The translations under genes and the position numbers were made by a program. Positions 23,601-37,029 of a stretch of 64,000 nucleotides of DNA are shown one piece after another. Each line of letters begins with the position of its first letter. The stretch's first letter is position 1. The stretch is taken from the NCBI GenBank assembly GCA_008360955.1, contig LUCM01005710.1, forward strand, positions 383,194 to 447,193. The letters run 5' to 3'. The notes beneath the pieces were generated by a model that saw only the letters and a list, made by a program, of their open reading frames with translations, ran no database searches and was not told the origin of the DNA. Source of the stretch: Fasciolopsis buskii. Its lineage: Eukaryota; Platyhelminthes; Trematoda; Plagiorchiida; Fasciolidae.

Positions 23601-23990
23601 GATAGTCCATCGTTTCATTTATTCGTATAACTTATATATGCATTTTACGTGCGGCTCCAGTGTACCTATTATTTCTACTGGTGGCATGATCGCAACGACC
23701 GTGCCACTGAGATCAAAAGAACTTACGTCAGCCTGTGTACTTTAGGCTGCTAGTGTGCCACCATGGTAATAAGCTTTCTTTACTGGCAGGATCCAGGTGG
23801 ATGCTCACAGGTGTGTTCTATCCCAAGTATCAACCAGCCTATGTGAGACTCATACCCCGTGCAAGCTCAATGTTGCCCAATTTCTTTTCCATTCCCTGTC
23901 TGAATTTCTCACGGCATGCACTTATCCAGTCATCTAAGGCTTGATGGAATTCGGTCCAGGGTTTCGCGCAACTAATTTTTCTAAAGCACT
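20610..23990. other. No gene recognised
   Basis: Only chance-sized frames. The first 300-500 bases may be the linker upstream of the CR1 RT on the - strand. Confidence 0.4.
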
Positions 23991-24539
23991 TATAAAATAT
24001 ATTCCCGTTGCCCCCTGCGGTATTACCTGGTGTTTCTATTTGATCAGTTAGTACAAAACATTTATCGAAAGCATTCAAATTTGCTTCATAAAGTAAGAAA
24101 TAGCCTAGTTTAACCCAAAAAACAAAGAGTGGCACTTTGTTTCATAACGAACCGACTCGGACTTCCTCGGATAGCCTTCTGAAAACGATTTATTCCTTCA
24201 AGATCCACCCAGGTATTCCCCGTTAGCACTTTTTCTTTTCCAGGGGCCTCCGAATGCCGCTTTGAAGGTCTTTAAATCAGCGCTAAAGTCGTACTTTTTC
24301 CTTGCTGCTACGCTAAAAGGGAAACAAACTGCTCCTAAAGATTTGCAACATCATAGGCAAGTTTCATCACAAACCGACAGAAACGCTTGCCTATAGGTCA
24401 TTCATGTCCTCCGGATGATCACCATCCACGGTGTGAAGAAACACTTTGCGCTCCGCTTTTGAATCTTGGACAGTTCTTCGAGATCTTGTTCTACCAAAAT
24501 TCCGTTGATTCGATGCGCCTATCACGAATCACTTTTGGA

Positions 24540-25060
24540 GAGTGTACCCTCTAGTGGAACCAGTGGTGATTGTGGCATTTTGGCGGCCGAGAATCTCACC
24601 AAAACTCTGAATCACCCTGTCCTTGATGGCGCTTAACATGTCAGGGGATTTTTTGAGGCTGAAAGGCAAAACGTTAAAATGTGACGTAAGTCAGCGCCTT
24701 GGGTTCTAGCGATGGGGCATTTTGTAAGCCTCCATTTTATAGGTGGATTTTCAATAAACGTTAATCAACCACTGTTAATTGCATGAAATCCCTGGGCTCC
24801 AAACCATTACAGATGTACCTTTGCAACACATGATTAAAGGTCAGTCGTTAACGGCCAAAGCGCAAAGTGTCTGGCCGTGACTCTTCATCACCTCCAAAAT
24901 CAGGGCTGTCCGGATGGAAGAACTGTTGCGCGAAATAATTTCCTGCTGCTCCGTTTCGTTTACGAACTTAAATACACCTTGCCATTGGCTATGAAGCAAC
25001 ACCCGTTAACTTGGAAGAAACAGGACGTCATCGACTTTTGCTGTCAACCGGTTTGGTACC
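24540..25060 (-). mobile_element. Ty3/gypsy-type reverse transcriptase fragment (G2)
   Basis: The - strand of about 24603-24686 reads HFNVLPFSLKKSPDMLSAIK, then DRVIQSF. This matches the gypsy RT motif f.VmPFGLkNAPatFq.~mD.vl. A KALTYV-like remnant of KTAF.t lies just upstream in another frame. The YxDD box is not recognised downstream. Possible RNase H traces (LTDQIE near 24035) are weak. The fragment is heavily decayed and LTRs were not identified. Confidence 0.5.
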
Positions 25061-26950
25061 AGGCCGTCACAGTTATAGCAACACGAAGACCAAACTTTGG
25101 GTTGCTGGCCGTTCTGAGTTAGAAAATGGCACCAGACATATTGAGGTGGACTGAACCAACACACGCAACGCACTCCACCCTACGAAAGAGGGACTGTCGC
25201 CTAAGACCAAAAATAAATTGAGACGCAACTGTGCTTCGCTTGCGCTGAAACGATGGACTCGTCAAGACCCTTGAGACAGGTGTCGTGGAGCGTTGGGATT
25301 GCGTAACATTGATCTTTATAGGAACCTGTACCTAGATCAACTCAAAGACCTCATAAATAGCCATTTCGTTAACCCCAGTGTATTCAGTAAGCTGATGACT
25401 TCACTCCACGCTGAAACCCAATAAATTGGTAAATAAATTGATTCGAGTGGGTCAACAGTTTTGTTGTCAGCATACCGATGACGTCTTCCGCAGCCTCATT
25501 GTCCGTACCCATCGCACTCTATTTGGACTCTCCGCAAATGCTTTGAATATAACGGCACGGCAATGTGAATTCCTCCGGGAAAAACTTTATTTTGGAATTC
25601 TTGAAATCGTTGTTGTAGACATGATACCTGTTCATTCTCCCATGCATACCGCCCCCCTGTTTGGAAGTTTGTCTGTTCGCATTCTTCGCACGACCTTGAC
25701 GCTCGTTGTCTGCGGCCCAAGTGAACCACATGCGTATATTTGTACAATGACGGGCTTTGATTTGGAGTCCCTGTGATTGCATATTACGGGTTGCTTATGT
25801 TTTCGCGTTTATTACCTTTTCAGTCCAGCACTGCAGAACCTGCCGATTAATTGTGGTTTGGGTGAGGGATTAAGCTTTGGCTGCCTAGTGCTCAACCGCT
25901 GGTCACAACCGGTCTTTCTACATGAACTGCATAGAGCATTTGGTACTCTGCTCGGGAGGCAGCGATTCTCCCTGCTGTGACATTTATGGTCAGATGGATT
26001 CCTGCTCTGACTATGTGTGTGTTGCCTGATGGGAAGACCTGGGTCATGCAGTAATGAAGAGTAGGAGCCTAAGCTTTGCCTGTGAAGACATCAAAAGGTT
26101 GTCTACACAGAGTCCATAAACCAGCAAATGCCATGTCTTCCTTGGTCGGTAGCTTCTTCCAAGGTTCAGGATGGCTGGAACCCGCAATCAGCCGACGTTG
26201 CAACTAGAGTCTAGGTTGTCCTCAAAAACCGCATTTGACGGCCTGTGCCATCAGAGGAGTCATGAACCAAGCAGCAAAACGTTTTGCTTTACGTGTCCCG
26301 GAAATTTAGCAAGTTAATTGATTTAGTAGTCGTGCTTGCATTTTGCCCAATGGAACATGAACCGGTGATCTTAGAGATGCTGCGTTCTCACTCAAGATTG
26401 CAGCAAACGGCCACCAGCGATGAGAAAATCATTCTGCTATTCTTACCTCACAACCTTCTGAAAACATCACCATGGAACTCGAGTGCACCCGTTAGAGCTC
26501 AACTGTTTAACCCCAGGCAACGCTGTTGCAAGGCCCCAAATGCAGTGCTTCGCTGGAAGCTGACGTACGGCATTCAGTCAGCCGCAGTAAAGAAGGGACA
26601 AATTCCCAATAAGCACGGACAATCGCAGACAGCAAGGTGAATACTGCAGTCAGCAGATAGCTTCAAGTTTGTTTGTAAATCCCTCTTTCCCGCACAAACC
26701 AGACGTCGTTAATCGTGAAATACATTCCGTTTATTTGCTCTGCTAGCTGCTTGTACTATATAAGCTTCTTGCTGGACGGTGCCCATTGGCCAGCTGCCTA
26801 GGCAGGCTTGTGTAAAGCTGTACCAGATTTTATTACGTGACCTAAATATAGGCTTATCACGACAAAGCAGCTGAAGGAGACTTAATTTTACAAATTTCAT
26901 ATGACAACACACTTTGGCAGGAATCAGACAGCATTAATCTTCCTTGATAT
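25060..26950. other. No gene recognised
   Basis: Frames of 67-118 codons overlap on both strands with no motif. Confidence 0.4.
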
Positions 26951-26959
26951 CAATTTCCA

Positions 26960-27160
26960 CCGTCACAGTGAAACAGTTTTAGACATTCCTTGGGTGCCGC
27001 TAACTAACGGTAACCTGGGAGACAGAGTTAGGAATATAGGGCAAACATTAGGCTATCTCAACTGAGGTGTCCAAATGCGATTCAATAATGTGTTGCCGCA
27101 CGGAACAGTTCTCGGGCTGGTCATTTTTGTACCTTGCGGTAAGAGGTCAGATAAATTGAA
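26960..27160 (+). mobile_element. Probable CR1-like RT scrap (D4)
   Basis: The + frame across 27068-27140 reads VLPHGTVLGLVIFV, matching the CR1 RT motif pQGsVLGPllF. It is preceded by NLGDRVRNIG, which resembles the fLxdR.Q.V segment. No YADD follows. Short and uncertain. Confidence 0.4.
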
Positions 27161-29580
27161 GGAGAAGCTGGAAATATTGCTGTGACCATGAGGAAGAAAA
27201 GACGCCTGCAGCAAAAATCCTAGTGGAGAGAAGCAGTCATTTATGGAAGACCTGAGATAAATGGGTTTAAGGCTGTTAGTAATTAAACGCGGTAGATTCG
27301 TGGCAGAAATTTCAAAAACCAAGGGTTTGCTTGTTGATGTGGGGGGACTTGGAAAACCGCTAGCCTCGGACACCGAATGATCAAATAAAGAACGAAGAAT
27401 TCAAAATCAAGAAGGATGGGTGGCCAGGAAAAGTCTAATGCCTTTGGGCTGGGGAACCCAATATTCCATGATATTTGGACGTCAAATGTCTGAAGCTAAT
27501 CACATTAGACTTATTGTAGGACAGCTGAGTAGAATCCGGCATCTGCTTCTTGGGCAAGGCACTGCCAAACCTTTATGCACAATGATGACAGAGTGGAAGG
27601 TTCTGGCTCCAACCTTGTGTACTCAGGGACAGCTTTGTTAAGACACTTGAGATACGAAGTAAAAACTAAAAAATCATAGTTCATTGATTTAAAACTGAGA
27701 ACAGCTTATTAGGGTGGCAAGGGTTGACCTATAACTATCGTTCAGATAGATAGGTTTTGTCAGAAGGTGCAGACTTCAGTACTCTCTTCCGCTGTGACAA
27801 CTGCAGTCAAGGCTAGCTTGCGGCGTGAGATTTGAAACCAAGCATAATCGAGCAAACAAACTCAGAAAAAAATATTTTCTAACGATGCCTTGCAATCATG
27901 AGAGCTTCAGGTGGACTGATGTTTTCTCAGTGACTGATCCCACTCCGCCTTGGGAATAAAACCAGATGCTTCCGTGCTTGAAATCACTCCTCGTAAGGGA
28001 GAATGCTGAACTAATTCAAGGAGTAGATTTGCATCAGCATAATGGGTACGCACCGAAGGGGAGCATGTGAGAGGCTGGCCAAGCAGCAGAGAAAGGCTCG
28101 GGTGCATAATGAAAGCGTCAAAACCGTGCTTGAAGAATGGAAAGGATTTAACTCCGATTCTGAATGGAGATCGGAGGTTTAGGATTTCCGTTGAGAAACT
28201 ATCCATACTTTAGACGTGAGTAAAAAGGGACTGTGGGAAAATGCAGGAAGTCGGTATATGGGGTGCACGTAAACAACAAACGAAGGCTGCTGTTGATCCT
28301 TGCGGTACCAGTGAGCAGAGCTGACCTCATCCAGCCTATATGACCAAACCTTCCTCTCTTCATGATCAAATCATTATTTCTAATTTTCAAAAGCCATCGT
28401 CCAGCTTAGTGGCCTAGGCTGTATCTGTCTATTTTGCTTTCTTTCAGTCACCTGTATGTTTTTATAACGCCGGGTGTCCTCATTTCAGATCGCTGGTTCC
28501 CTTGCTCGAGTCGTTGCATCCTAGCTTTTTCCACGCATATTTCAAACTGATTTTTGCTTCATCTGTTTGTTAAAGCCTTTGGCCATTTCCTATATCAGGT
28601 TATTTTAAAATTCTTTTTACCTTTGTATATTGTTCGTCTGTTAATATCTGAAACAATCATAACATCCTCATAAACTCAGGTAAATCGCCTACTTTATTCA
28701 CTTGCCGCGGCGAACGTGCATTCTACCTGTGATTTGGCTTGCATTCAATTATATTTCCTTTTGCAAATCCTAATGAAATTATCAAGTTACTCCGGCTCTG
28801 GACATAGATCCCATGCGAAATTCATGCCGCGATTTGAAAATCGTTTATCCCATCCCAAAGACTCAGTGATCAGAGAGGTAGCACACTTCACCCACGGATC
28901 ACTCATCAGAGAGTATCACGTTCAGTCGTTTCCCTAAAGGACTTGTCACATTCACTAGCCCAGAAGTTGCAGTTTTGTTTGCTACAAACCCATGGTTGAT
29001 GGCAAAGCACCGTTTACAATAACCATTTATTCATTTGCAGATGCCGCAACCTCCTGGACCTGAAAGATTCTTCCAATCCCCGTGTTTCGCCCCTACTGCC
29101 AAAAGCCTAGCTGAGAACTTGCGCAACTGCTTCCAAGAAATATGTTGTCTGGATCGAGTTACTTATGATCAGTCTTGTTTAACTTATCAATGCTGCGCGG
29201 TTTCCAGCAATATCGTATTCTATGTCATCCGCACCGAGTGCGTCCAAATTGCTCCTTTGGGTGGGGCACACAAGATGACGAGGACGACAGCTTTGATTTG
29301 CATGCACACATAGTGGCGTATCGCGCATCCTGAGTTGACCTCTGGAACTTGTCACTCAAGCTTTATGTGCAAAACGAGGCTTTACCGAAGGACCTGCACC
29401 TTTTTATTACCGGCCTACTCCCGCCCACGTCCCCTCCTGTGTACTGACACTTTCCAATTTATTGAGTTGTTCAATCCGGATCAGCAGCAAAAGAATTTAT
29501 CGTTTTATGAACTTTTTACGATCAACATTCATCAATATTATCATTCCATTTCTCATTTTGAGTTTGTTTGCCTTTCCCCC
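27160..29580. other. No gene recognised
   Basis: Only frames below 100 codons without motifs. Some sequence may be decayed retroelement. Confidence 0.4.
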
Positions 29581-29589
29581 GGAGTTCTT

Positions 29590-29880
29590 ACAGAAACAAT
29601 GCCGAACAATTGCCTTCCATTTTCGGAAGCATCTTACCCTCAAAGTCCTTTGACGTCTGGAACTGCTCCACTATTTTCTAGAATTTGGGGCCCAAAGGAT
29701 GTAAGAAAGAGGCATTTATCCCCAATTTAATTCCACATCTAGTCTCCTCTGGATCAGTGATTGATCTCCAACAGTCGCGATTTTGCAAATTCCCGTCTTT
29801 CGTAGCTACCAAAACTGCACCTTGGGCAAGTCACGTTTTTACGTTTTCATGCTTAAGTTAATCAATAATTTTCCCTTCCC
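29590..29880 (-). mobile_element. Ty3/gypsy RT N-terminal fragment (G3)
   Basis: The - strand frame reads a KIID*LKHENVKT segment and then QGAVLVATKDGNLQNRDCWR, with a stop in the linker. This fits the gypsy RT entry motif, v..id.ML..GII.pS.Sp..SPvvLVkKKDGs.R.C.DYR. A following segment (HPLGPKF*KIVEQFQ then KDFEGKMLPK) fits D.YPLP.i...l..l.gak.FS. Downstream motifs (AF, YVDD) are not recognised. Confidence 0.5.
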
Positions 29881-30419
29881 TAGCTTATCGTTGATGTAAC
29901 TTTTGTCCACCGGAAAATATTTGCCCTCGTAGTTCACTCACACAAACTTTGATACGCAGCAAACAATTTTTCACTCTCTACTGTCGTTGGTATGAGTATG
30001 ATCGCGTGTCGAGCCACACGTTTCGCTCAGCTTCATCTTCAAGTGCTCAACTCCAGCCCACTTACCGCCTTTTAGTCCTTGATATCTGATTTTTGGCTAC
30101 TAAATGGACAATGCCACCGACAGTCAACCAAGGCGGCAGCCTGTCCTCCGCTTTTCTTGCCTACTTGTACCAGCTTTAGAAGGAATGACGGCACTCTTAG
30201 TGTTCGACGTTTTCCCAAGTCCAGCAATTCCTTCCTTGCTGGCACGCGGAGTTTTTCTTTTTCCCTTGTTCATTCCTGACAATTTTATTTCTCTTAAGGC
30301 GAGATTCAGCCTGTTACTGTCGCATAGAGATTTTTTAATGGCAAACTTTCAAGCCAAACATTCTCCAGTTTTATAAAATGTCTAAAGTTAACATTTCAAT
30401 AACAAAGTTTTAAACCCCA

Positions 30420-30620
30420 GCTCAACTTGACGGGAGAAGGATATGATGTACGAACTTCGCTGCCCACAGGCACGCCACGGTCAAACGGTGGATAGTCATG
30501 AAACAACCGTAGATTTCCTGTCCTGGTTGATGAGGCTTGCTTTCTGGGCAAACCGTGGACACAGAAGCTTCAACCTGCCATCTGACACCAGGCCAAACGA
30601 TACAAAGTAGTGATCCCACA
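30420..30620 (-). mobile_element. Ty3/gypsy integrase zinc-finger fragment (G4)
   Basis: The - strand frame 30619-30422 reads VWPGVRWQVEASVSTVCPES then KPHQPGQE. This matches the integrase HHCC module, fvWPGMr.DVe.wv..C..Cq..K; the second Cys is read as Ser. A His-containing stretch upstream is out of frame. It lies 5' of the RT fragment at 29.6-29.9 kb on the same strand, the reverse of the normal RT-then-integrase order, so it belongs to another element or a rearranged one. Confidence 0.4.
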
Positions 30621-33600
30621 TGTAGTCATAAAGTGCTAAAGACGTGTGGCTCGAAAACCTAGACGTCACTTAGCAAGCATCTAAGTGAAGCATGATAATT
30701 TTCGGACTCTCATTGGTTATACTGTTCTGTTAAACTGAAATCCCGTTGGTTATCCTTCGAGCCCTATGAAGTTTTCCATAAGTCACTACACATTTGTGGA
30801 AAAGTGGCCTAGAATTCGGTTAATCTGGTTGACTTTCTTAGTCTGCCACCATCTGAGTCCGTCTCGAGGAAACGCTTTCTCTTTAGAAGAGGCAGAAAGC
30901 CCTCTGGCGGTTGTTTTGCTTGTTATTTTACTCTGAGAAAGCATATGAGCGTGAAAAATCTGTGACACCGGACAACACACAGCCGGCCTGAGTGGAAACA
31001 TTTCACTCCTGAACATCTAACATCCTATGCTGCACTGATCGGCCCAAACAAAATGATCATAGGCTTTTTTGCCGAGCCTACGGTAAACAAGGACCCAAGA
31101 CTCTTGGGTGAAAGCGATGGCAGACGTATTTAGTCATATTCAGAGGCCACGGCCACTTCCTGGCCCATCCGGTGCAATAGCCAACAAAGAGAAAGCCAAA
31201 TGGTTATGACCGATAGACTGAATCGTTATAAAGAAGCAGGCATAACAACAAATCCAGCAGCGTCATCTGCGGAATCACAGTGAGTGACGTTCTAAAGTTT
31301 CCAGTACCTGCAAGAGCATCCTCGGTTGACTGTTTATCTGGCTCTGAGAACGGGTAGCAATGTGCCACGATGCATTGTGGCAGAAGCCTTGCATACGTCA
31401 ATGCATCGTTCAACTTTTTGGCCGTGGTCGCCCGATATTTAGTAGATTGTTTTAGGTGCTGGAAGATAGTGGGTCACCAACGGTTTAAAGGACCATGCGG
31501 AGCCAAAATCCGCAAGCCGGTGGCTCTGATAAGCGCTTTAGCACACTGGTAGATTGATCGGCTGGATTATGGTTTGACATTTCAGAGTTCGGTTCAGGAT
31601 CGCAAGGCCAACACCGCCGCGTTCCCTCGGCCCATTGTCAACTCTCCTTCGTCCAGGGTGACCTTGACTAGCTTGTACACTGGTCTTGTTGGGGTTTCTA
31701 AAGACCAAAAGGAATGGGTCCCATATTTGGTTTCTCATTCATCAACGTAAGTTCTGCCCCATTTCGCGCTCAGCTAGTTCCCAAGAAACAGCTAAACCCA
31801 TCAAGTTGAAAAATACAATCAGCCAGACAGAGCTTACAAGGGTTTTACTCTAATTCCGTCTATTCCCCGTCACAAAATATATGCTAGGGAATTCGTTCAA
31901 AGTAGTTCAACAAACCGATTTTCTGAACCTCCTACACTATGCACCTTGTCTTCCGACTGGTCTGCTCATTTTACCTCGCGATTGCCTGGAGGGCTTGACC
32001 AATCAACGCGCGATCAGTCTCCTCTTCGTCCATCTACAGGGGTAGAATCGAAAGTGAAAAAAATTGCTTGCTTCTTTACATCCACCTTCTCTTTACTCGA
32101 TGTCAAGATATCCTTGCCAAACTCACTGGTAGTGTTTCCGACTTTGGTAGCCGTGTACTTTCTGCGGACGCACTTTCGTTTTCTTGTTTTTCCTCGTGTA
32201 ATCTCACTGAAATCATTTTACAGGTTTTAAAATAATCACGAGACAGCCTATCTAAGGAAAGTTTGATTTATATCGGTCCAGCATTGCGTTCTCTCCCAAG
32301 ACGTAGACATTCAGTTCCTTTACTTTGTTTTTGCCCTTCATGCTCAGGAAGGCCTTGTTGGGTCTGATCGATGGTGAGGAACCTTTTTCGTTTGCTATAA
32401 CAAGGCTGGTACTTTTCATTTATTCCTTTGATCGCTCGCTCATCTCGCAGAAGTTTTCGTTCCACTTTTACCTAAATTTTAGTTGGTAATGACTAACATT
32501 CGCCGTCAAAGGTATGATCGTATCGTAAGTGGTTTTTACTTCAGGAGTATCGTCAAGGAATTTGTAGGGCAATCCTTCTGTCTTGGGTTTGCATTGAATG
32601 GGGCTTCGCGTTGCTCTTAGGCTTCGGAGCGCTTCTCAGAAAGTGCGAATTGCATTGACCGAATCCATGCGGAGAAGGACTCGTTTGGTTGGTCGCAAGG
32701 ACAGTTTTCCGACCCCGATACCCCCGTCCACAAGCCTACCCTTCAACCCAAACCATAACTACCCACTGCTTCCAACCTCTACTCAGAGACCCCAATTCCA
32801 AACCTGTTTTTAATGTCCACCAACCCGTCACACGTTGGAACCTGAATAACTGGATATGTGCGCCAGTCACCACGGGTTTTGCGGCTCTGTAAACATTTTC
32901 ATAGGCCTTTTGCTTATTCTTGAACGATTCGGTGTACAAAATATAGCGGCTACCAATGAGCATGGGCTGATGCTCACGGTTTTCCCTTCTTTCCAAACAC
33001 GAACAAGCATGCAAATGTTTGCTGGTACACGCCCAGTCGCTGTTCTCTGCCATCACTTCAGAATTCCCGCCCTCATCGTCTGCTTCGCAGCGACGCAAAT
33101 ACGGGTTTATGTCACTGATGAATTTCTTCATGAATCCATTTTTTCTCCATTCGGGGTCAGTTAAATAATTCCAGATTCCTTATATAATCCATGTTTATTC
33201 ATATATACTGGCACCCATCCATTGTCTCCTATCCACTGCTTTCAGGGTTGTCCGCCCTGCCACAGAGCTGCAGCAAATCCTGACCACGTATTCCACTCCT
33301 CCTGCCATCCACAAGGTGGCGGTGGTTCGTTAGCAGGGTGCCTCCCTCTAATCTAGACGAACAGTATCTGCTAACGGGATAGTTGGCTATTCACACAAAC
33401 ATAATTGACTCGCTTTTGCTTCACACATACGCGCGGTTAAGTAACTGGGCAAGCAAATGGTCCAGATCCACCGCCATCGTCGGAGTGCATCGAGCGGACG
33501 GCTTAGCTACCGCCTTCAGCTTTTTCAGCTGGGAGGAAAGATTAAATGTGATTTGATCCTCAGCGGTCATTTTCAGGTTTGACGACCATCGCACAACCAG

Positions 33601-35420
33601 TGCCACCTACTAGCGCCATTATGGTTGGATTTGGTTTCTACTAGCTTCCCAGCTGTTTTGCCCATATATCTCTCAAGGACCAGGTAGCTTTAAACGAGGT
33701 CTAAACTACTGCAGAACAAATCGTAATGTATATGGCTTCACTGAAGGCGAAATCTGGTCAACAACCCCTGAAAATCTTGCTGAAACCAAGGTCTTTAGTA
33801 AGCGCCAACTCTCCTTTGCTGCCGTCCTATTAATTCTGGTAACTGTCGTTTTCTTGTTTCTTGTTCTCGTTACAGAAGTACATACTTTACAAGTGCAATC
33901 GTGCGTTAAGCTTTCCGTGTCACACTGCTCCTCCCATTTTCTCATCTATCATGCCCCTAACATAGTCATTTCTTTCTTGCCCGAATGTTAAGTTCGCTGT
34001 GTCACCGAATGGACGATTCGGTTCACTCGTTCTATCATTTCAACGGTGATTCATAATAAAATATTTATGACACCAGTGACATAACCTTACTGAATATATT
34101 AGCAACAAAATCACTGAGTTTTTGTATGCAAGCTTGCCCGCAATCCACATTGCGTTTAACCAAGCATGACACTGGGTAACAAAGTACCGTTTAGATTCCA
34201 AAACCTGGCGCCTTCTGGTGAAGTCAGTTTTACCTGACGGATTCGGCTTAGGACTTCCGTGAGATTCCACGCTGTAAGGGTGCTTCAGAATGGCAGCTTC
34301 ATCGCACAGGACAATCGATCATCGTTTTTTGCGTGCTATGTTCAACGCAGTTCATAGAAAAAACAACGTTAATAGACAAGAGCTCGCACGATCACAGACT
34401 TCGTTCACTTGACCTTCGCAGGGACCGGACATCCAGTCAGGAAGAAATATCAGGAGGAAATCGCCAAACCACTTAGAATTGTGCAATTTTTTGGGCCCAT
34501 ATACAAAAGACCGATTCATCATCTTACCCGTGTGTAGTGCCGATGGCCTTAAATGGTTACCAGGGAGCTGTTGTGAGTGTGACCTTTAAGCCGGATTCAC
34601 GTGAGCCCGGTTAGGCCTTGACAAACTGGATCTTCGGGAATGGCCGTTTAGTGCACATCAGGTGAAAGTTCCAAACCAGTCCTGGACCTATGACGGAGCA
34701 ATGACTTTTAGTCAGTCACTACCAGCGCGACCAGCTTGCTGTGATCGCCATCTGAATTCGCAGTTGCTCAGCACCAGGCAGCGCTAAACGCAGCCGGCCA
34801 TCTCCGTGTTGAAAACAGAAAAAGCCTATCGAAAAAGCAGATTTACATGTAGGTGTACCTCCTTCCCTAATTAAGTACCACACGCCGAACAGAGTTGACC
34901 AGAGCTGTCGGGATGTTTGCAAACCGAGGTAATCGAGACACCCCAAGCCACGAGCCGGGAGGTGTTATCGGGCGGGCTTACGGAACAGATTTCAAAAGCA
35001 TGGAACCGGCCAGGAGGAGTTCGCCTTCGATACTTTCGTTTTGGCTGTTCAGGAATGCTAGGGCCATTTTTTTATGGGCGGACCGCATGGCGTACCTGAT
35101 CATGGGGCTGCTCGGTTCAAAATGAGATTTGGCCGCTTGCAAATTTGCAACCGATTTATCTGCGTTTCGAAGAACGAAGCATTTTTGTTGTTCCTGCCGA
35201 GGACCTCCGTGGTTTTTGTATTACTAAACTGCCGAAATACATTACCGATAAATTGCAAAAAACCCCGGTAACATCTCTAAAGTGCCACGTTGACCAACTT
35301 TTGGATTATTTATTCTTTTGGTCGGGAATGTATCCATTTTTGGCTTCATTTGGCGTTTGAAACAATACCAGGCCTATCTCGCGTGCTTGTTTTTCGGGTC
35401 CCCCCGGAAGAAGGGCGAGT
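30620..35420. other. No gene recognised
   Basis: Chance-sized frames on both strands. An open + stretch at 33614-33991 without ATG contains a strongly hydrophobic run, but has no family match. Confidence 0.4.
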
Positions 35421-35436
35421 AAAAGCAACGAGTGCT

Positions 35437-35545
35437 TCGGCTGTGAAAGATGGGCCCATGCGAAATGCTCCGGGTTAAAAAACGAGCACCACGCAATCTA
35501 CGCCTGAAAAGATTGGCTAGAATGGCTCTGCCCCGAGTACAAAAA
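35437..35545 (+). pseudogene. PHD-like zinc finger of CR1 ORF1
   Basis: The frame reads ECFGCERWAHAKCSGL and, after a TGA, WLEWLCPEYKN. This is the second half of a PHD finger (C-x2-C-x-W-x-H-x2-C ... W-x-C-P-x-C) with the last Cys replaced by Tyr. The first cysteine pair is not recognised. PHD fingers are known in ORF1 proteins of some CR1 elements. Its position about 1.6 kb before the endonuclease fits ORF1. Confidence 0.55.
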
Positions 35546-37029
35546 CCGCGAAAAATATATATCATGCAAGGGTGGCAACCAATGCAGAATATAATTCAAC
35601 AACCTTGAAAGTGCCGCAGAAAGCTCAATGGTGGAGAGGGTTAAAGCCCAGTGTGGCACGTCCAGTGTGAACATAAGCGAGAAACCAAGTACCAAGGTCA
35701 AATTGAAGGTTATAGAAGCCCAAAAGAACATGGCAACAAGCGTGATTCTATCGCCACCACCCATGGCCCCAGTGCTAATCAAGGAGGAAAAGATGAAAAC
35801 CAAAAAGAGGCAAGTGAACAGTACCAACGAAAAATAATGAACATCCCGCGGAAGAAGTCAGAACCCGGTCTTGAAGGTCTCTAGTTTAAGTTGGATGTTC
35901 CATTTTGAGAAACAAGGGAGCCGATTTGAAGACAAGTGGTGATCGCCACCAGGGGAGGCAGCCTGCTGTTCCTCAATGGCTAGGATCCGTTTACTAAAAG
36001 ATCCATAACCAGAAGTGACTTGTACCATGGGTAAATTAGGGAACTCCAAAGGTTTGCAGGACTACGCCTAATGCAGCATCAAGTAGCGCAGGGATGCATC
36101 CTTAGCAGGTCTTTGGACTCGCGACAGTAAGGCCGCTACTGGTGTAGTTTCGAGATATCACCGTCAGAGGTCAGAGGCGGTGGGCATTCACCACGGCACA
36201 AAGGGAAGATATCACATAGTCCCTTAAGTGCCTCTCAAGGGGCGAGATAAAGTAGTAGGAATCTCGCGTCCGCAAGGTAGAGCACCAAAATAAGCCCAGG
36301 GGATTCTCGTTGGAATGTCAGCCATGCTGACTGTGGGCGAGGTCACTCAAGACCGGGGCAGCAGAATGGCCCTGGTCCCGATCGAATTTGCACTGCAAAT
36401 GAGGGGTGGGTGAGCCAGGTGGCAGAAGAGGGCCTGTCAGCTGAACAATCTACTGATGGAGTTACGAATCGCAGCACCGGGAACGATGAAACAGGTACAC
36501 CTTTGTAGGGCCAACAAAAAAATAACGAGAATGAAGTTGTGACACAGGTGTTAAGTAGTTTCGCTGGTTCGCGAGGAAAAAGTGGCCTCTCCTAAGGTAT
36601 GACGTCCAAGGCACTATTCCAAGTACAAAATCATCTAAGATAAATAGGGGTTCGAGGCTTGCCCAGACTCTTAGCAGCCGCGCACATCACCAAGCCAAAG
36701 TGTGCTGCTACCGTATAGCACAAGGTCCAGGGGTGGGTAGGCTGCGCAAATGCACTTGGCGTACGTAACAAGTAGCCGTAGCTGGTTGCATTTGCCGTGG
36801 ACCATCATGGGTTTTTCATGGCAGTTACAGAAATTTGATCACCCAACGATGACCGTCTACTCCTGGCAGTACTAGAAGAATTTGTAGAACGTGGGTAGCA
36901 CGGAAAGGATGAATTTCTAGGCGGAGAAAAAACCATTTTTGTTAGAAAATACACGAATCACCTATAATCGGGCGATGGATTATGCACAAGGCATGTTCAG
37001 CTACATACCGTTGCGCTCAAGTAACCATA

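Noticed and set aside
29335..29730. 131-codon + frame
   Set aside because: It overlaps the - strand gypsy RT fragment, has no motif, and is most likely a shadow.
32736..33164. Overlapping 131-codon (-) and 102-codon (+) frames
   Set aside because: They compete for the same DNA and neither carries a recognisable pol, gag or cellular motif.
33614..33991. Open + stretch of 125 codons without ATG, containing a strong transmembrane-like run
   Set aside because: Open stretches of this length are expected by chance several times in 64 kb over six frames, and no family or splice series supports it.
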